This document shows, piece by piece, positions 12,043 through 24,147 of a stretch of 64,000 bases of DNA. Both the position numbers and the translations under genes were made by a program. The notes beneath the pieces were generated by a model. The model worked only from the letters and a program-made list of their open reading frames with translations. It searched no databases and was not told where the DNA came from. The first letter of the stretch is position 1; the number at the start of each line of letters is the position of its first letter. Source of the DNA: Myrmaecium sp. VS I D KN 1 (Eukaryota > Ascomycota > Dothideomycetes > Valsariales > Valsariaceae); the NCBI GenBank assembly GCA_019775845.1, contig JADQAV010000003.1:62001-126000 (forward strand), given 5' to 3'.

Positions 12043-12995
12043 TCAAACCTTCACCCGGCCCGAAGCCTTCTGAACAACCTTGACCACATCAGCGAACGCC
12101 TCCTTCCACTCCTCCTCCGCCTCGGGCTGATCGGCCTTCGCCTTGGCGGAGCGGTCGCGGGCGAGCATGACGACGGAGGTGGGCCGCTTGGTGTTGCCGG
12201 CGGCGCCGAGCTCGGCGCGGGAGCGCACGTAGATGTAGGGGATGTTGTGGTCCTCGCAGAGGACGGGCAGGTGGGCGATGACGTCCATGGGGGAGATGTC
12301 GGCGGCGATGACGACGACGCCGAGCGGGCTGGCCGGGTTCGAGCTCGCGGGCGCGGCCGTGGGCGACTTGCGGAGCGCCTTGACGACCTCCTTGACCCCG
12401 CGCTTGAGCGTTTTGGATTTGGCGGCTGGGTTGGAAGAGGGGATTGTTAGATGGGGGTTTCGTGTGCTTTTCTTGTTGGAGGGCGTGGAAAGCAAACTGG
12501 ATATGGGAGAACTGCGACGAGGACACTCGATGCCACAAGGCACAGATGCCCACGCATCGAGGAAAAAAAAAAAAAACCCCAGAGAGCGCAGCAACAAACC
12601 GGAGGATATGAAACAGGAGAACACAAGCGATCAAGCCAGGAGAACAAAAAAAGAGAACAAAACTCACCCTTCTTAACCCCCTTCATCACCTTCTTCGCCT
12701 CCTTCTCATCCGCAAGCGGATTCGCAAACGGCACCAACGCGCCCGTCACCACCGGCGTCGCCACCTCCTCCTCCTGCTGCTGCTGCTGGCCATCCATCTC
12801 CACATCCCCATCCGCATCCACCGTTTTCGCGACCTGCTGTTGGTTCTCGAGCTCAGCCGTCAACGCCTCCGTCACGTCGCTCTTGCGCGAAGACTTCTTG
12901 TCCTTCTTTTCCTTCTTGGCCTTCGTCACGCCCTCGCCCGTGCTCGACCGGCGCGACTCCTTCTTCTCCTTCTTCTCGGACTTGTCTTTGGCCAT
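12043..12995 (-). CDS. nhp2: H/ACA snoRNP subunit Nhp2 (L7Ae family)
   Basis: Two exons on the minus strand: 12995-12668 and 12425-12043 (236 aa). The N-terminal half is a charged Lys/Ser/Glu extension with a run of five Gln. The second exon carries the L7Ae/L30e RNA-binding fold: GVVVIAADISPMDVIAHLPV, CEDHNIPYIYVRSRAELG and KRPTSVVMLARD. Nhp2 binds kink-turn RNA and, with Nop10, Gar1 and Cbf5, forms the H/ACA particle that guides pseudouridylation of rRNA in the nucleolus. The intron (12426-12667, 242 nt) is long for this window; donor gtgagt, acceptor cccag, phase kept. The extension is longer than in yeast Nhp2 (about 156 aa), which is common in filamentous fungi. The start at 12995 is the first Met of a Lys-rich N-terminus and is followed at once by the charged tail. 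Confidence 0.9.
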
Positions 12996-13674
12996 GGTTG
13001 AGGTTGGTTCGTTGAGATTTGCGGAATCGAATTGGAAGGGAGGAGAGAAACGAGGAGCAGTCCGGCTCTGGAGAAAAAGGGCTGCGAGTGGACGGGTGAT
13101 TGAATGTAGTGGGTTTGGTGGTGTCGGTCGTTCGCACTGCTCGTCCGGGGAAGCAGTCAATGTGTCCCGGCAGTCATTTTTTTTCTGCACCTTCGCGAGC
13201 CCCGACCGTCCCCGGACCTTGGGTTTTTCCGACGGGCGGTGTCGGGTGGCTAGGTAGAGCGACCCCGTAGCGGCCAATGGCATGGCGCTAACGAACCTTC
13301 AGCCTCATGCTTGCGCTCAGGTACCTTTTAGCTGTACGGCAGTTTGTGCACGTTGTCCGCACGAGATCTTCTATTTCTCAAACGTCCATCATGAATCATT
13401 TGCTCTATTGCTACTGACTGACACGGGACGAAGGCGAGTCCCCACAGACTTCGGGATTCCTCCGTTCTCTCCCTCCCCGGGTATTCTCCCCACCAGTGAC
13501 CGCATCGTAGCTCCCTCCTCCTCCTTCCATGCTATAGCATGAAGATGGTCGGAAATTCCTCCGTCGTGTCTTCCATACAGCAAACTCCCGGATTAAGGAC
13601 TGGTAAGAGGACCATGATGGCCCAGCATCACCGTTCACAAGCCTTGCCCGTGGGACAGGCACCTTCAGACGTAT
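12996..13674. promoter_or_regulatory. Intergenic: nhp2 upstream and dcn1 downstream
   Basis: Holds the nhp2 promoter (minus strand) and the dcn1 3' end. Short frames on both strands look like chance. No gene seen. Confidence 0.45.
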
Positions 13675-15187
13675 CTACTCCACCTCCATTCCGTCCTCAC
13701 CATTCTCCTTTCTTTTCGCCTTCACATGCTCAATGAACTCATCCACCACGCCCGGCCACGCCGAGTTCTCCGGGTCCCACCACGACAGACTCTGGTCCTG
13801 GAGTGTCGCCTGCGCGAACTTGAGCGTCTGATCCCAGAGATCCTTGTTGATGCTCTTTTTCCAGTTGCTCTCCAAGAACTCAATCCACTGGTCTAACCAC
13901 CGGTTTTGGGGCGTGTTCCATTTGATGGGGGAGAACTCGGGATCAAAAAGCACGCGCCAGTATTCAACGGCCATATCCAACGGAACGGATTTTTGGCCTT
14001 GCGGGCGAGCGATGATGAAGGTGTGCTTGTACACGTTTGTGAAGGTGGGGAGGGCTTCGGGTGATGAGAGACCGCGGAGGGTGGTAGCAACATGTTGGCT
14101 CTGCTTTTCTAATGTCTCGCATCTGTGCGGGAGTTAGCAGCGGTGTGAGCCGGACGGACACGGTGCAAACTTACTTCAGTGCCGCCCATCCTTCCACAAA
14201 CCCTTCCCGTGTCATTTCGCCCATGGTAGGGCTCTGCACTATCTGCGAAACAAGGAGCATGCCGATGTTCTCTATGGAGACATTGATCGACTGGAGGTAG
14301 CTCATCATACCCTCCATCTCCACCGTGTCCGGGTTGTCCTTCGGGTTGTCTCTCAGACTGTTAAATAGCTTGTCGAGCTCCTTTTTTATCGCCGCCGAAG
14401 AAGTGCTCGTTCCACTGCCGCCTCCTTGGTAGAATCTACAAACATATATGTCAGCATGATTCATATCAGCGTCAAGCGGAGAAACTAGGCAGGATCCAAT
14501 CGAGTTAATGCAACGAGAGCGGGACAAATTTCCCTGGTCCGGGGGATTGCGGCGGCGGGGCTCCGGCTGACGTTTCGCGTTCCTCCGCGCTGTCAATACT
14601 CCTTGACGTATTCCAATCACGAGCTTTCGAGAGGCGGCACTGGAAAAGCCATAGCCAAGTGCCCGGACGCCGGACACATCCTACACCTTCTCAAAGCTCG
14701 GGGCTCTCCAGCAGTATCCGTATAGAACTTCACTCCGAAGACAGGACAACCGGCAAGCTGGCGGACCCGCCGCAACAGGAGCTCGAGGCCAGATACCCGA
14801 CACAGCCTCCAGCTCTCGAGCGCCCCTTGAACCCATGCCAGCCAAACCGCACGCTTTATCCCCTCAAAGTGTTGCCGATTCTCGAGTCGATCGCCGCATC
14901 CGCCTTTCTCGGCGCGAGTTCCCGGCAAACATGTCGACGCAGTCGGAGCCATGGAAACAGAAGGAAACAGCAACAGAACGTACCCATCAACCGCAGCCTG
15001 CAAGTTCCAGTTATGCTGCTTCAGAACCTGACATCCAGTTAGCCCCAGGCATTCCTCGCAAAAGCGCGCAGGGACCATGGAGAGAGGGAGGAGAACTCAC
15101 CTTCGCAGCGCTCGACTTATCCGCGTTGGTGAAGCTGACGAACTGGGTGATTGCCAACTTCTGCGCCGTCGTATATGCTGGCGGCAT
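13675..15187 (-). CDS. dcn1: Dcn1, cullin neddylation co-E3 (UBA plus PONY domain)
   Basis: Four exons on the minus strand: 15187-15101, 15027-14984, 14435-14175, 14122-13675 (279 aa). The start reads MPPAYTTAQKLAITQFVSF and leads into a UBA-like helix bundle, AAKVLKQHNWNLQAAVDGFY, split over three exons. The C-terminal PONY (potentiating neddylation) domain includes VSIENIGMLLVSQIVQSPTM, REGFVEGWAAL, VYKHTFIIARPQGQKSVPLD, and the end WNTPQNRWLDQWIEFLE and SWWDPENSAWPGVVDEFI. Dcn1 binds the E2 Ubc12 and cullins to drive Nedd8 transfer, activating cullin-RING ligases. Splice phase is kept throughout. Intron 2 (14436-14983, 548 nt) is several times longer than any other in the window. The length fits the family (about 260-280 aa). 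Confidence 0.92.
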
Positions 15188-15832
15188 CGTGGCAGTCGAG
15201 TGTTAGCGATAAGAACGGGGAAGGAAGCGCCAAACGGCAGTTTTTTCTCGCGGGGATAAGAATGCTAAGGTAATCGTGTGTGATCCCCCTTCAGAGCGCG
15301 CCAGCGGAAGGAGGAAATGTGCTGAAGGTGAGAAGGGAAAGTGGAAGAACAGAAAGACGCAAATGCAAAAGAGGCGCTGGACGGAAAGAGCTGGGTGCAA
15401 GAGCGAAGGGGAGGTAGGTAAGGTAGGTATTGCGGAGAAAAGGGGAAGAGCGAGAGAACCGCGGCGAACAGGCGACGGATGATGCAGCGGGCAGCAGCGA
15501 TGCCCGCAGTGGTCAACCGGGGCAGTCAGCCCCGCCGCCGCCGCCGACGCCGCCCGACCTGTTGGTGCCTTCGTTGTAAGGCCACAACAGGGATGTGAAC
15601 AAAAATACCGGGGCGGCCGATAAGATAAGCCAAATAAATAGCAGCAAGTGAACGTCGCCGTATGTAGTGAGCTTGACCGCGTGCCATAAACAGAGCTTTG
15701 TATGCATCACTGCAACCGCACTCCGGCGGCGCGGCGGCGGACGAACGAACATGCAGGCGGTGCTTCTTCGTGATGAAATGCTGTGCCGGACGACGGGGAG
15801 TATGGGAGTGTGAAGCGCGAACGGGAAATCGA
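15188..15832. other. Intergenic: dcn1 upstream region
   Basis: Promoter side of dcn1 with purine-rich DNA at 15300-15480 and a GC-rich GCCGCC tract at 15530-15550. A 324-aa minus frame (15513-16487) crosses this region, but its residue pattern is not protein-like. No gene seen. Confidence 0.4.
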
Positions 15833-16093
15833 TCACGCACCTCGAGATCTCGGAGTAGTAGGAGTTGTAGTCGTCGTTGTGGTAGCAGCAGCAGCAGCGG
15901 CGGCAGCAGTGGAGCTGGCAGGTACGGCGACGGCGCCGCTCGTCGTTTTCGTTTTCTTCATCGCTGGCTCTTGACCGTTCGACACGTTGGCGGGTGGTGA
16001 AGCAGCGTCGGTCGCAGCGGACGATGACGCAGCAGCGACCTTCTTCTTCCCTTTGGCGGCGGAAGCTTTCGCCGTCGCGCGCTTCGGAGGCAT
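15833..16093 (-). CDS. Small Lys/Ala-rich hypothetical protein
   Basis: Open frame of 86 aa beginning MPPKRATAKASAAKGKKKV and continuing with Ala, Ser and Thr runs (nine Ala then seven Thr) to PRSRGA. The basic start resembles the N-termini of nuclear or nucleolar proteins, but there is no domain. The last codons contain a possible donor (gtgcgt), so this could be the first exon of a longer gene, although no convincing second exon was found downstream. Low-complexity composition makes a chance frame quite possible. Confidence 0.3.
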   Translation of the reverse strand: MPPKRATAKASAAKGKKKVAAASSSAATDAASPPANVSNGQEPAMKKTKTTSGAVAVPASSTAAAAAAAATTTTTTTPTTPRSRGA

Positions 16094-17196
16094 CGTCGTG
16101 AGGGAGTCGAGTAGTGAGCGAGAGTATCGAGCAGAGTGGAGCGAGAGAGGCGCTGCTGCTTCTGTAGAGGATGGTGGTGAGAGGAACAGAAGAAAGCCTG
16201 ACGAAGCACAAAAAGAACGAAGCTGAGAAAGTTTGTGCCGTGGTGAACCACGGCTTCGCTCGGGGCAGGCCGTGCGGTCGTGGGACGCAGAGGCGGATGC
16301 GGCTTCCCATGTGACGAGCCGCGCCTGCCTGGGCGCCCGTCAGTTGGACATCGGCACATCGGGCGGGCCAAGATACGGTGAGCCCTGCAAGGGGGGATGA
16401 GGTAGTACTCCATGTTAGGGCTTGGGTAGAGCCTATATCGCGGGTAGTCCATGGGATTTGAAAAGGTAGTAGCAGCTTATTTCGCATGCAAGCAAGCCTA
16501 CAGTGGCCCTGCCCGGCTCTGAAGCCTACTTACTTCCTGTCCTCGCAGCCCGATAGCCAACGTAAATGACCAGAAAGATATAGGAAGCAATGAGAAGCAT
16601 GAGTTATGTACTGTCAAAGTCAGGGCATCCGCAAGAGCGGTCTCAACTAAACGGGGACGAAAAGATGCCCCATCCCAAAGCCCAGCTAAGAACGCAGTCA
16701 CACACGTACGCTCAAGATACAGCTGAAACATAAGAGGAAAGAAAGTAGGTAGATAAGTATGAACAAAGCGGTCGTATCCGTACATACATACACACACATC
16801 CTGTCGCTGGAAAAGGAAAACGCAATGAAGGGCATGTCCTGAGCTCGTGATACATACCAATAATCCAAAGAAATCGTTCGCAATCTTGAGAAGGAAAGAG
16901 AGGATAAGGGAAACAGTCACGAAATGGCGGACTAAGCAGCTTCACGAGACCAAGTCGATGTCCACCCCTGACGTCACTCGCTCTTGTCTTATCGTGAAAA
17001 TCATATGCAACCAAGAACAGCTGGACGATGAAGCAGGGTGGGAGTCAAGAGGAATAGAGAGAGAGCGAGAGAGGAAACGAGAGAGACAAAGTAGAAAGAA
17101 AGGAAAACGTTAACCATATACACTCTTCACACGATATGGGGCCCCAAATCAAACGCGGAAAGAAACTGACAAACAGACAGGACAAGCGAGCACGTC
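16094..17196. other. Intergenic: mvp1 downstream region
   Basis: No gene seen. Contains the presumed mvp1 3' region, with purine-rich repeats (gagagagcgagagagg) near 17055-17090. Confidence 0.45.
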
Positions 17197-19553
17197 TTAC
17201 AAGCCCAAAGGCATACTCTCCAGCTGCTCGCTAAGCGCCCTCCAATTGTCCGCCTGAAGCTCCGCATATTTGACGCGCTCCTGACTCCAATCCTGATGCA
17301 GCCGGGCGATGTGGTACTGCGACTGCTGGAAGTACACGAGCTCATCGCGGATGCATTCCTTGATGAACACGCCGCGGGCATGCTGCTGAACGATCAATTG
17401 CTTATCCTACGCCACAAAGTCAGCAAAATGAAGCCATCACCGCGAAATTGCATCAAGAACTCACTTTGAAAATAGCATCCTCGAGCTTCTCCTTCTCGTT
17501 CGGCCGCTGGGCTTCCGCGGGCTTGGCCCGGACCTGCTCCAGCTTCCGCTCATTATTCTCAATCCGTCGCTCAAGTGCGGGGATGTTGTCCCGGTCGAGC
17601 CTGTCTCGACGGTCGAATAGGTCACGCATCGAGACCAAGCAATCCCGCTGTCTCTTGAGGTCTTCAAGAACACCCTCATCCCACGCCTTGGCCTCGTCTT
17701 CCAGCAGCGTCCGGGAAGCATCCATGTGCTTCGCGGTCGCGCTAATCCCTTCATTCAACAAGGGCACATCGTTGGTATCGATGGCGTATGTATCGGCAGA
17801 TGCAATGGTAAGCGCCTGTAGTGCCTGAATGAACCTCGAGTAATCATTCGCGATCCCCTCGTTGCGCTTCGCCAGGCGCTCCGTTAGGGCGCAGAGATTG
17901 ATGTAGATCTCGGCGGACCTCTTGACACCCGACCGACATTGATCGAACAACTCCTGCAGGTTCGATGGGAGGGAGTCCTCCAGATCCGGCGGCAACGCTT
18001 TGCCCACAAACTCCTCTTGCACATTGAGCGTCGCCTGCTTGCGCCAAACCGCCAGTTCCTGCATCATAATATTAGCAACCATGTCAGCAGAGGGCGGGTG
18101 GAGCAGACTTCTACCGTAGGAACCGTCAGGAACATGATCACGAGCTGTTCCTGACTCAGAACCGGGTGGCGGACGAGGGCGTTCGCGAACCGTGCGAGAC
18201 CGCGACGACGCCTCTCCACGAACGAGGCGTCGGCTGCGATGTAGTTACCATTTACTGCGATTCCGGGTCAGAACTCGTTCGAAAGCACCTTCACTTGGGC
18301 GGAACAACTTACTAGCAACCCTCTTCGGCGGCAGCAACGGAAGCTGCCTGAACGGGTACCGTTTGTGCAGACAGTCTAGCAGCCAGACAAAATCGCTGTA
18401 TCGTCTGACCACAGTGCTGTTCCTCCGTATGCACGTCACCTGGTAATTTCTGTGCTGGAAGAGAAACATGCCCTCCTTTTCTGGGATAGCGGTGACAGTG
18501 ACGGTCTCCTCCACGCCATTTCCCGCTACCCTGCCGCCGCCAATTGACCTTCCTACACCGCTGGGATCGTTGCTGTTTCCAACAGCGCCATCGGATGGCG
18601 CGCCGAAGGACGCACCTCGTAAGTCAGCACTGAAACCCTCGCTGCCCCATCCACCACCTTCCCCAACCGTAGATGGACGATCGTCGGTATGAGCGGTAGG
18701 CTGAGTTTCACTTGAAACGCTAGAAGTCGTGATGTTGCTAGTTGTCCGCCCGTGCGGTACGCCATTGGAGGTCGCATTGCCATTCAACTGTGGGCCTGCT
18801 GCCGCATGGATATGTCCTCTGTGCATATCCGGGCTGCCCCACGGGTCTGACTCTGGTAAGCCAAATGATGGTTTTCTTGTCACTGGCGCAGGATCTAGAT
18901 GAGGCTCCTGGAGCGGCGGTGGCGGAGCCGGTTCCTCTCTCTTCAGGCCTGGGAAGGTCGTCTGTGGCAGATCTAGAAGGGTGAGAAAAAGGGTCAGCTC
19001 CTACATCCACCAACATTGTTTCAGTCAAGGACGTACTTCGTCTCCGATCATCCACAGCATCCAGCCCCAACCCCGCGACATCCTCGCCCTCCTGCAGCAA
19101 CCCCACCAGGGCCGCCACCACATTCCACTCACCCCTCTCCACCGTCCCCTCATCACCTTTCTCCGCAATCCCCACCACCTCCTCAATCTTCTCCACCTCC
19201 AACCCACTCAACCCCAACTGCTCCTGCAACAGCCGCCGCACCGCGCCCACCCTCACCACGCCCTCCTCCGCCAGCCGCTCAAACGCCTCTCCATAGCTCC
19301 CAGGGACCTCTTCTCCCGCCAGCAAGCTCCGAACCATCGACCCCTTCCTCTTCCGCTCCGCCTTCTTCGGCGTCGGGAAGTCCCACGGGCTGCGCGTGCC
19401 GGACAGCTCGTCGTCCCCGTCATCATCGGCGAACAGGCCAGCAGCGCCCGTGCGCGTCACCGGACCGTACTCCTCGCCGAAGAGGCCGGGTGACTTACGC
19501 ACCCGTGTGCTCGGGAGTGGGGACTCGGTGTCGGAGTCGCCGAAGAGGGACAT
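17197..19553 (-). CDS. mvp1: Sorting nexin Mvp1 (SNX8-like, PX-BAR)
   Basis: Five exons on the minus strand: 19553-19037, 18972-18313, 18254-18115, 18058-17465, 17406-17197 (706 aa). The N-terminus begins [20 protein letters not shown] and has an EH-like helical stretch ([20 protein letters not shown]), then a disordered Gly/Ser linker. The PX domain spans roughly residues 330-445, with [20 protein letters not shown] (phosphoinositide-binding RRYSDF) and [18 protein letters not shown] across an intron. The BAR-like coiled-coil region follows, including [47 protein letters not shown] and [20 protein letters not shown]. Mvp1 works on endosomes in retromer-linked or retromer-independent recycling to the Golgi. 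All four introns keep phase; donors are gtacgt, gtaagt, gtagaa and gtgagt. Length and domain order are normal for filamentous fungi. Confidence 0.93.
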
Positions 19554-20380
19554 GGTCCCTGTCTGGATGCTTGCTTGAGTGAGGGCGCCGTGCTATCGCC
19601 AGCTGAGCGCGGCGGACGCGGAATCTCGAAGTGGTAGAGCCTGGCGCGCAGGGCAATGCCCAGGGTGGGATGGACACGTGCGGGAGGTGGTCGTTCACGC
19701 TGAGGGGTGGGGGTCGGACAGTAACTCTTTACCTGCCGAAGGATAGCGAGGTGCGGTGCAGCGTAGCGCTCGTTGGTAAGCCCTGAGATCCAAGCAATGG
19801 CGATGGTGGCGATGGGTGCTGAAGGTCTGGAGAGTGCTGGCAGGGTTAGGGCGTTAGGAGGGGGTTTCGAAGCACGAGTAACTTGGTGGTCAAGGATGGG
19901 AGGTCGTCGCATGGAAGGAGCTTGGACCCGACGGGATGACATCGCTTGGCGGGTCTCGTTCAAGGAAATGCACCAAGCTGGTCACTCACTGCCTAGTAGA
20001 AATCCCCAGCCTATGCTAAGATCTGTGGGGGAAACAAAAGATAGAAGTATATCCTCCATTAGCCAACACATTCACATATTAAAGATCCGTATTCCATCAT
20101 GGTATATAGCAACAAATGGAGAAGAAGAAAAAAGCATACACAGCCCAGAGCACCAGTGACCGAAAAGACCCAGCAATCCAACGCTCCGTCCACCATGGGT
20201 ATCAATGATAACAAACGCCTTTTTTTGATCGCGTCCGATCGATATCCCTTTGTCCTGAGACAGAATGACAGTCCTTTTCTCCCCGCCCTCTTTTTCACGA
20301 TCGCATTGAAAACCTCTGTGCACGATGTAGGAAACCCGTTTTGTTGAGTCCCCACCGCAAATCTGGCACGACAAAAGCGC
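19554..20380. promoter_or_regulatory. Intergenic: mvp1 promoter and palH 3' region
   Basis: Upstream DNA of mvp1 and downstream DNA of palH, both minus strand. Short frames only. No gene seen. Confidence 0.45.
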
Positions 20381-22715
20381 TTATGGTTCAGGGCCGGTGC
20401 TGCCGAGGCCTCGACCACCTGAATGACCATCCTGCAGATCTGAAGGATGGACTGGAGGTAGTGTCCGCGGATCAAGAGAGCGATGAGGCTGAGGGGCGGT
20501 AGAAGCTTGGCTCGTATCCCCATCTTCGAATACCCCATCCGAGCCAACCGGAGGCACGTCCATACGTGATCCCAAGATATCATTAGGACCCCCAAGCGTC
20601 GGGGGGCTCTGCGGGTGCAACGATCCCGCTGTTCCCGTCTCGCCCATGGAACCAACCGAAGGACCGGCAACAATCTCTCTGTCAGATACCCCCTGCGCAG
20701 CCGTCGCAGCCTTCAAAGCGTCCGGCGACCACGTCCGCCCCCGTGGCTGAGCAGGAATAATCGTGACCGGCAAATTCACCCGATTCTGCCGGCCGTTCGT
20801 CTTCTCCCACAGCGTCTCGCTCAGATCGGCCGCAAAAGCGCCCAGACGGGACTTGAGATCCCACCGAGAATAGCCATGGGATGCCTGTCGAATTTTCTGA
20901 TCGTCGAAGCTGACAGGCCCGATCACCTGGCCGCCCAGGACCTCCGCGGGAGGTGCCGAGCGTCTTCGCCGGAAGGGGTTGAGTATAGCATCCCATCGCC
21001 ATATTGCTCTTCTCGGCGCGCTCTGGGCTTCGGTGTCCTGCGCCGCTCGCTTGTCCTTCTCTGGACCCTCGCTGCTTGACCGCGGTTCACTACTACCTTG
21101 ACTGTCTGGTGGCGGGTTCACTACTCCTGCTAAGGTATGTCGAATTGAGTGCCTGGGTTGTTCTACCGGATGATAGCGAACCGCATACACCGTACTGGCA
21201 GCGCTTCCGGTGTCGGTCCTGCTGCCTGGCGCAGCAGTCGCCGGAGGTGGCGTGGGCATCTGATGAAAGACAACATGTCCAACCTGACCATCTCCGGGAG
21301 CAGCGAGAGACCGTTCTTCCGCTGAAGCAGAGTATGGAGTGCCAAGAGACACTGAAGGTCCAGAGTCCGTCTGTGAGCGGTGCAGTCGATGCGCCGGCCC
21401 ACTAACCGTACGGCGAGCAGAAGTAAAGGCAAGCCCGCCAGAATCCGGTCCTCTCGTTCCTTGCGTATGATTTCGGGAGTGGGAGCGTGGTATCTCGTAA
21501 GAAGGCGTGACCTCTAACATCTCGTCTCCATCAAACACTTCCCTGCCCAAAATCCCATCTTTCTTGTCCTCTCTTTCGACAGCTTCGATGCGCTCCACCC
21601 ACTCCCACACGATTACGCTAGCCGCTGCAGCACCTACCCATCGAAAATAATCACCCCATCCCGCCACACTGTTATCCGAGATATCCAGGATGAAGAATAC
21701 GACAGGCGTGAGAACCGCGATATTTGAAAGAATGGCGATGAGGGACATGTTCCACATCTTCGGATGGTGGAAGGCATAGCGTCGTTTGGTGATCGAGTAG
21801 AAGAGCACCCAAGCGGCATACAGCAAGCTCAACGACAGTCGGAAAAGGTATGCCAGCGCCGGGATCGCATCAGAAAACTGACGTGGCTGGTCGTAGGTAA
21901 TCCCAGACAGAAAGCTGTCCAAACAGCTAAAGATGGTATCTAGCATGATGAGACCGAAGCCCACCCACTTGATCAGGACTTTCTCTTTATGCCGAGGGAA
22001 GAGCCTAATCAGCGTCTGGACCTGAGCGAGCCAGAGAAAGATATTCGATATAACGCGCGAGATCTTGATCTCCAGCCCCGCCACAACTTTATACCGAACC
22101 TCGAACGCGTCCATGTAGCCAGCATTATATTGCTTCTCCGTGACCTCGAACGTGTCCGCCGTCGCGATCGACAGCGAGATCGCTACGGTGAGCGCCGCAA
22201 TTTTCTGCAACCACGGCCGCGAGCCGACCCCGATCATGGAGGCGCTACCGCTCGCGCCGCTGATCATGCCGCGGGAGCTCATTAGCCCGGGCCGGTTCCC
22301 TCTCGCGCCAGGGACGAAGAACGTGCGGGGGGTTATGAGGAGCATGACGACCAGCAGCCAGGCTATGACGGTCGCGGCAGCAGTCGCGTAGACCTGAGGG
22401 ATCAGCGAGGAGTGGAAAGGTTCTTTCAGGTGGAGCGTGTACTGCGGTTCGCTGCCGTTCGAAGACAAAACCGCGGTATTCGAACAGTCCGGATGGACGA
22501 TGGCGGCCGTGGTCAGGGTGATGGTGGAAGTTGGATTAAGTGCGATGACGTCCAGCGAACGCAGCACGAACGCGGTGCATTGCTAGCGAGCAATGTCAGT
22601 ATCCCTGGCCGGCGGGTAAGGGCGTGGGAAGCACTACTTGCTCGGCTGCCGTCGACGTCGTCGTCGCCGGGTGATTCCATAGCTGGCGGGGGGTCAAGGG
22701 CGCTGCCGGCAGCAT
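20381..22715 (-). CDS. palH: PalH/Rim21 ambient pH sensor, seven-transmembrane protein
   Basis: Two exons on the minus strand: 22715-22638 and 22582-20381 (759 aa). The start MLPAAPLTPRQLWNHPATTT is joined by splicing to QCTAFVLRSLDVIALNPTST, the conserved extracellular N-terminus of PalH. The next ~330 residues hold about seven hydrophobic segments (for example VYATAAATVIAWLLVVMLLI and IKWVGFGLIMLDTIFSCLDS), including the family stretch YNAGYMDAFEVRYKVV. The long cytosolic tail (about 400 residues) is rich in Ser, Pro and Arg; in the family it binds the arrestin PalF. PalH senses alkaline pH at the plasma membrane and starts the Pal/Rim cascade that activates PacC. The 53-nt intron has donor gtagtg, weaker than its neighbours, but it is the only junction found that keeps phase and restores the conserved N-terminus. 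The main frame otherwise lacks an ATG at its 5' end. Confidence 0.93.
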
Positions 22716-23258
22716 GCCTCAAGTAATGGCGGGAGCGCACAGGGGCAGTCGAAGAGCCTTCACACGGTGGAGGGGCATGTAGTCTCCTGTGCCATGGATG
22801 ATCGATAGGCAAGGCGGAAGGAGAAGAGGACGGGATGGGGAGGCGGGACGCGGCGGGCCTAGCTGAAATGCACCCCGGCTTCCCGATCACTTTTCCGATC
22901 CCCACTGGCACTTCGCGCTTCCGGTCTGCTGCATGAGGCTACACTGTATCAATCCCGAAGTAAATCCGGATGTGGTGTGAACCGTCATCGATGGCCTTGC
23001 CTGAGCACCGCTCTCCTCACATCCAATGTCGCGATCAGACAGCATAGAATTCACTAGTTATGCGGCCAGCCGTTTTCTTAACTAACAGGCTCTGGCGAAC
23101 ATGAACCCCGGATTTCTCAAGTGCAATGCTCGGTTGATAACTTCCTTTGATCCTTACAAGCGACCTCATACCATCGTGTAGAACCAACCGCATAAGTAAC
23201 CACTGTTCACGCCGGACAGTGGTCTCTGTCCTACCTGTTCCGCTTTCTCAATACCATC
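22716..23258. promoter_or_regulatory. Intergenic: palH upstream region
   Basis: Promoter side of palH, GC-rich up to about 22920 then less GC-rich. No clear binding-site cluster or gene recognised. Confidence 0.45.
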
Positions 23259-24147
23259 TTATATACCCGCCCGCAGCGCATTCTGGAGAAACCCCACCCC
23301 AGCCAACACGCCATCCACCACCCTCACCCGCCTCCCCTTCTCCAACCCCAATTCTTCCACGCAAGCCGCCCTCACGCACTCCCCCAAGCCCGCCATCGCC
23401 GCGCAACCCAAGCATACCGCACCCACAGCACCCCTCCTCAGCAACCTCTTCGTCGCTTCCATCATCTTCTCCCTTGCCACCTCCAACCCCACCGCATGCA
23501 GCTCCCCCGCCGTCAGTCCCGTACTCTCCACGCCAGCAAACCGTGCGCCTCCGCCCAGCACCGCCGCCGCGCCCGCGGTGAGCGACTCCTCCCACACCTT
23601 CCCGGTCGTCACGATTCCCACTCTTTCCTCTTCGCCAACCGCCAGGAGCGCGGCTGCGAGGCTCGCTTCGAAGATGCCCGTGACGGGCTTCGGAGGGCAT
23701 GCGGCTAGCACCTCCGGTCGGGCCTTGAGCAGGCCGACGAGCGGGTGGACGCTGTAGCAGGCAACCAGGAAGGCATCGTGAGTATCGAGGAGTGGGAGGA
23801 GCTGCGGGATGCAGGCGTCGGCGCTGATGACTGCGTCTGCAGGGGAGTTGATGCTGGCAGGCATTTGGGAGGCAGGATCCGCGGTGAAAAAGGTATACGT
23901 TGTCTGTAAAGAGGGTAGTATTAGTCTTGATAAGCCCTAGAGACCTGCTTTTGAAAGATGGTGCTAAGTAGTCTCAAGCAGGGCTGAGGCGATATTTAGC
24001 GGGAATATAGCCTGATTTGGCCTGTGGGAGGCGGACATTTTCATAGTTGAGGGACTGGACGAGAGGTATTAAGCTTTCGGACATGGAGGCGGAGGAGTTT
24101 GGATTGATGATGAGGATACTGTGCTTCTTGTCCGACGTGGTGGACAT
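23259..24147 (-). CDS. Asp/Glu/hydantoin racemase family protein (DCG1-like)
   Basis: Two exons on the minus strand: 24147-24037 and 23903-23259 (214 residues in exon 2; 251 aa in total). Exon 1 gives HSILIINPNSSASMSESLIP, the typical first strand with the INPNS motif. Exon 2 begins TTYTFFTADPASQMPASINS and carries DAFLVACYSVHP (first catalytic Cys region), PVTGIFEASLAAAL, RVGIVTTGKVWE and AVGAVCLGCAAMAGL (second Cys). This is the family of hydantoin racemase and yeast DCG1, linked in yeast to allantoin and nitrogen catabolism. Substrate here is unknown. The intron donor reads gtccgc, unlike other donors in the window; it is chosen because it joins the two family segments in phase. In-frame Met codons 12 and 18 residues upstream make the exact start uncertain. 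Confidence 0.82.

Noticed and set aside
15513-16487. 324-aa minus-strand frame
   Set aside because: Crosses intergenic DNA with Ser/Arg/Cys-rich, irregular text and no family resemblance.
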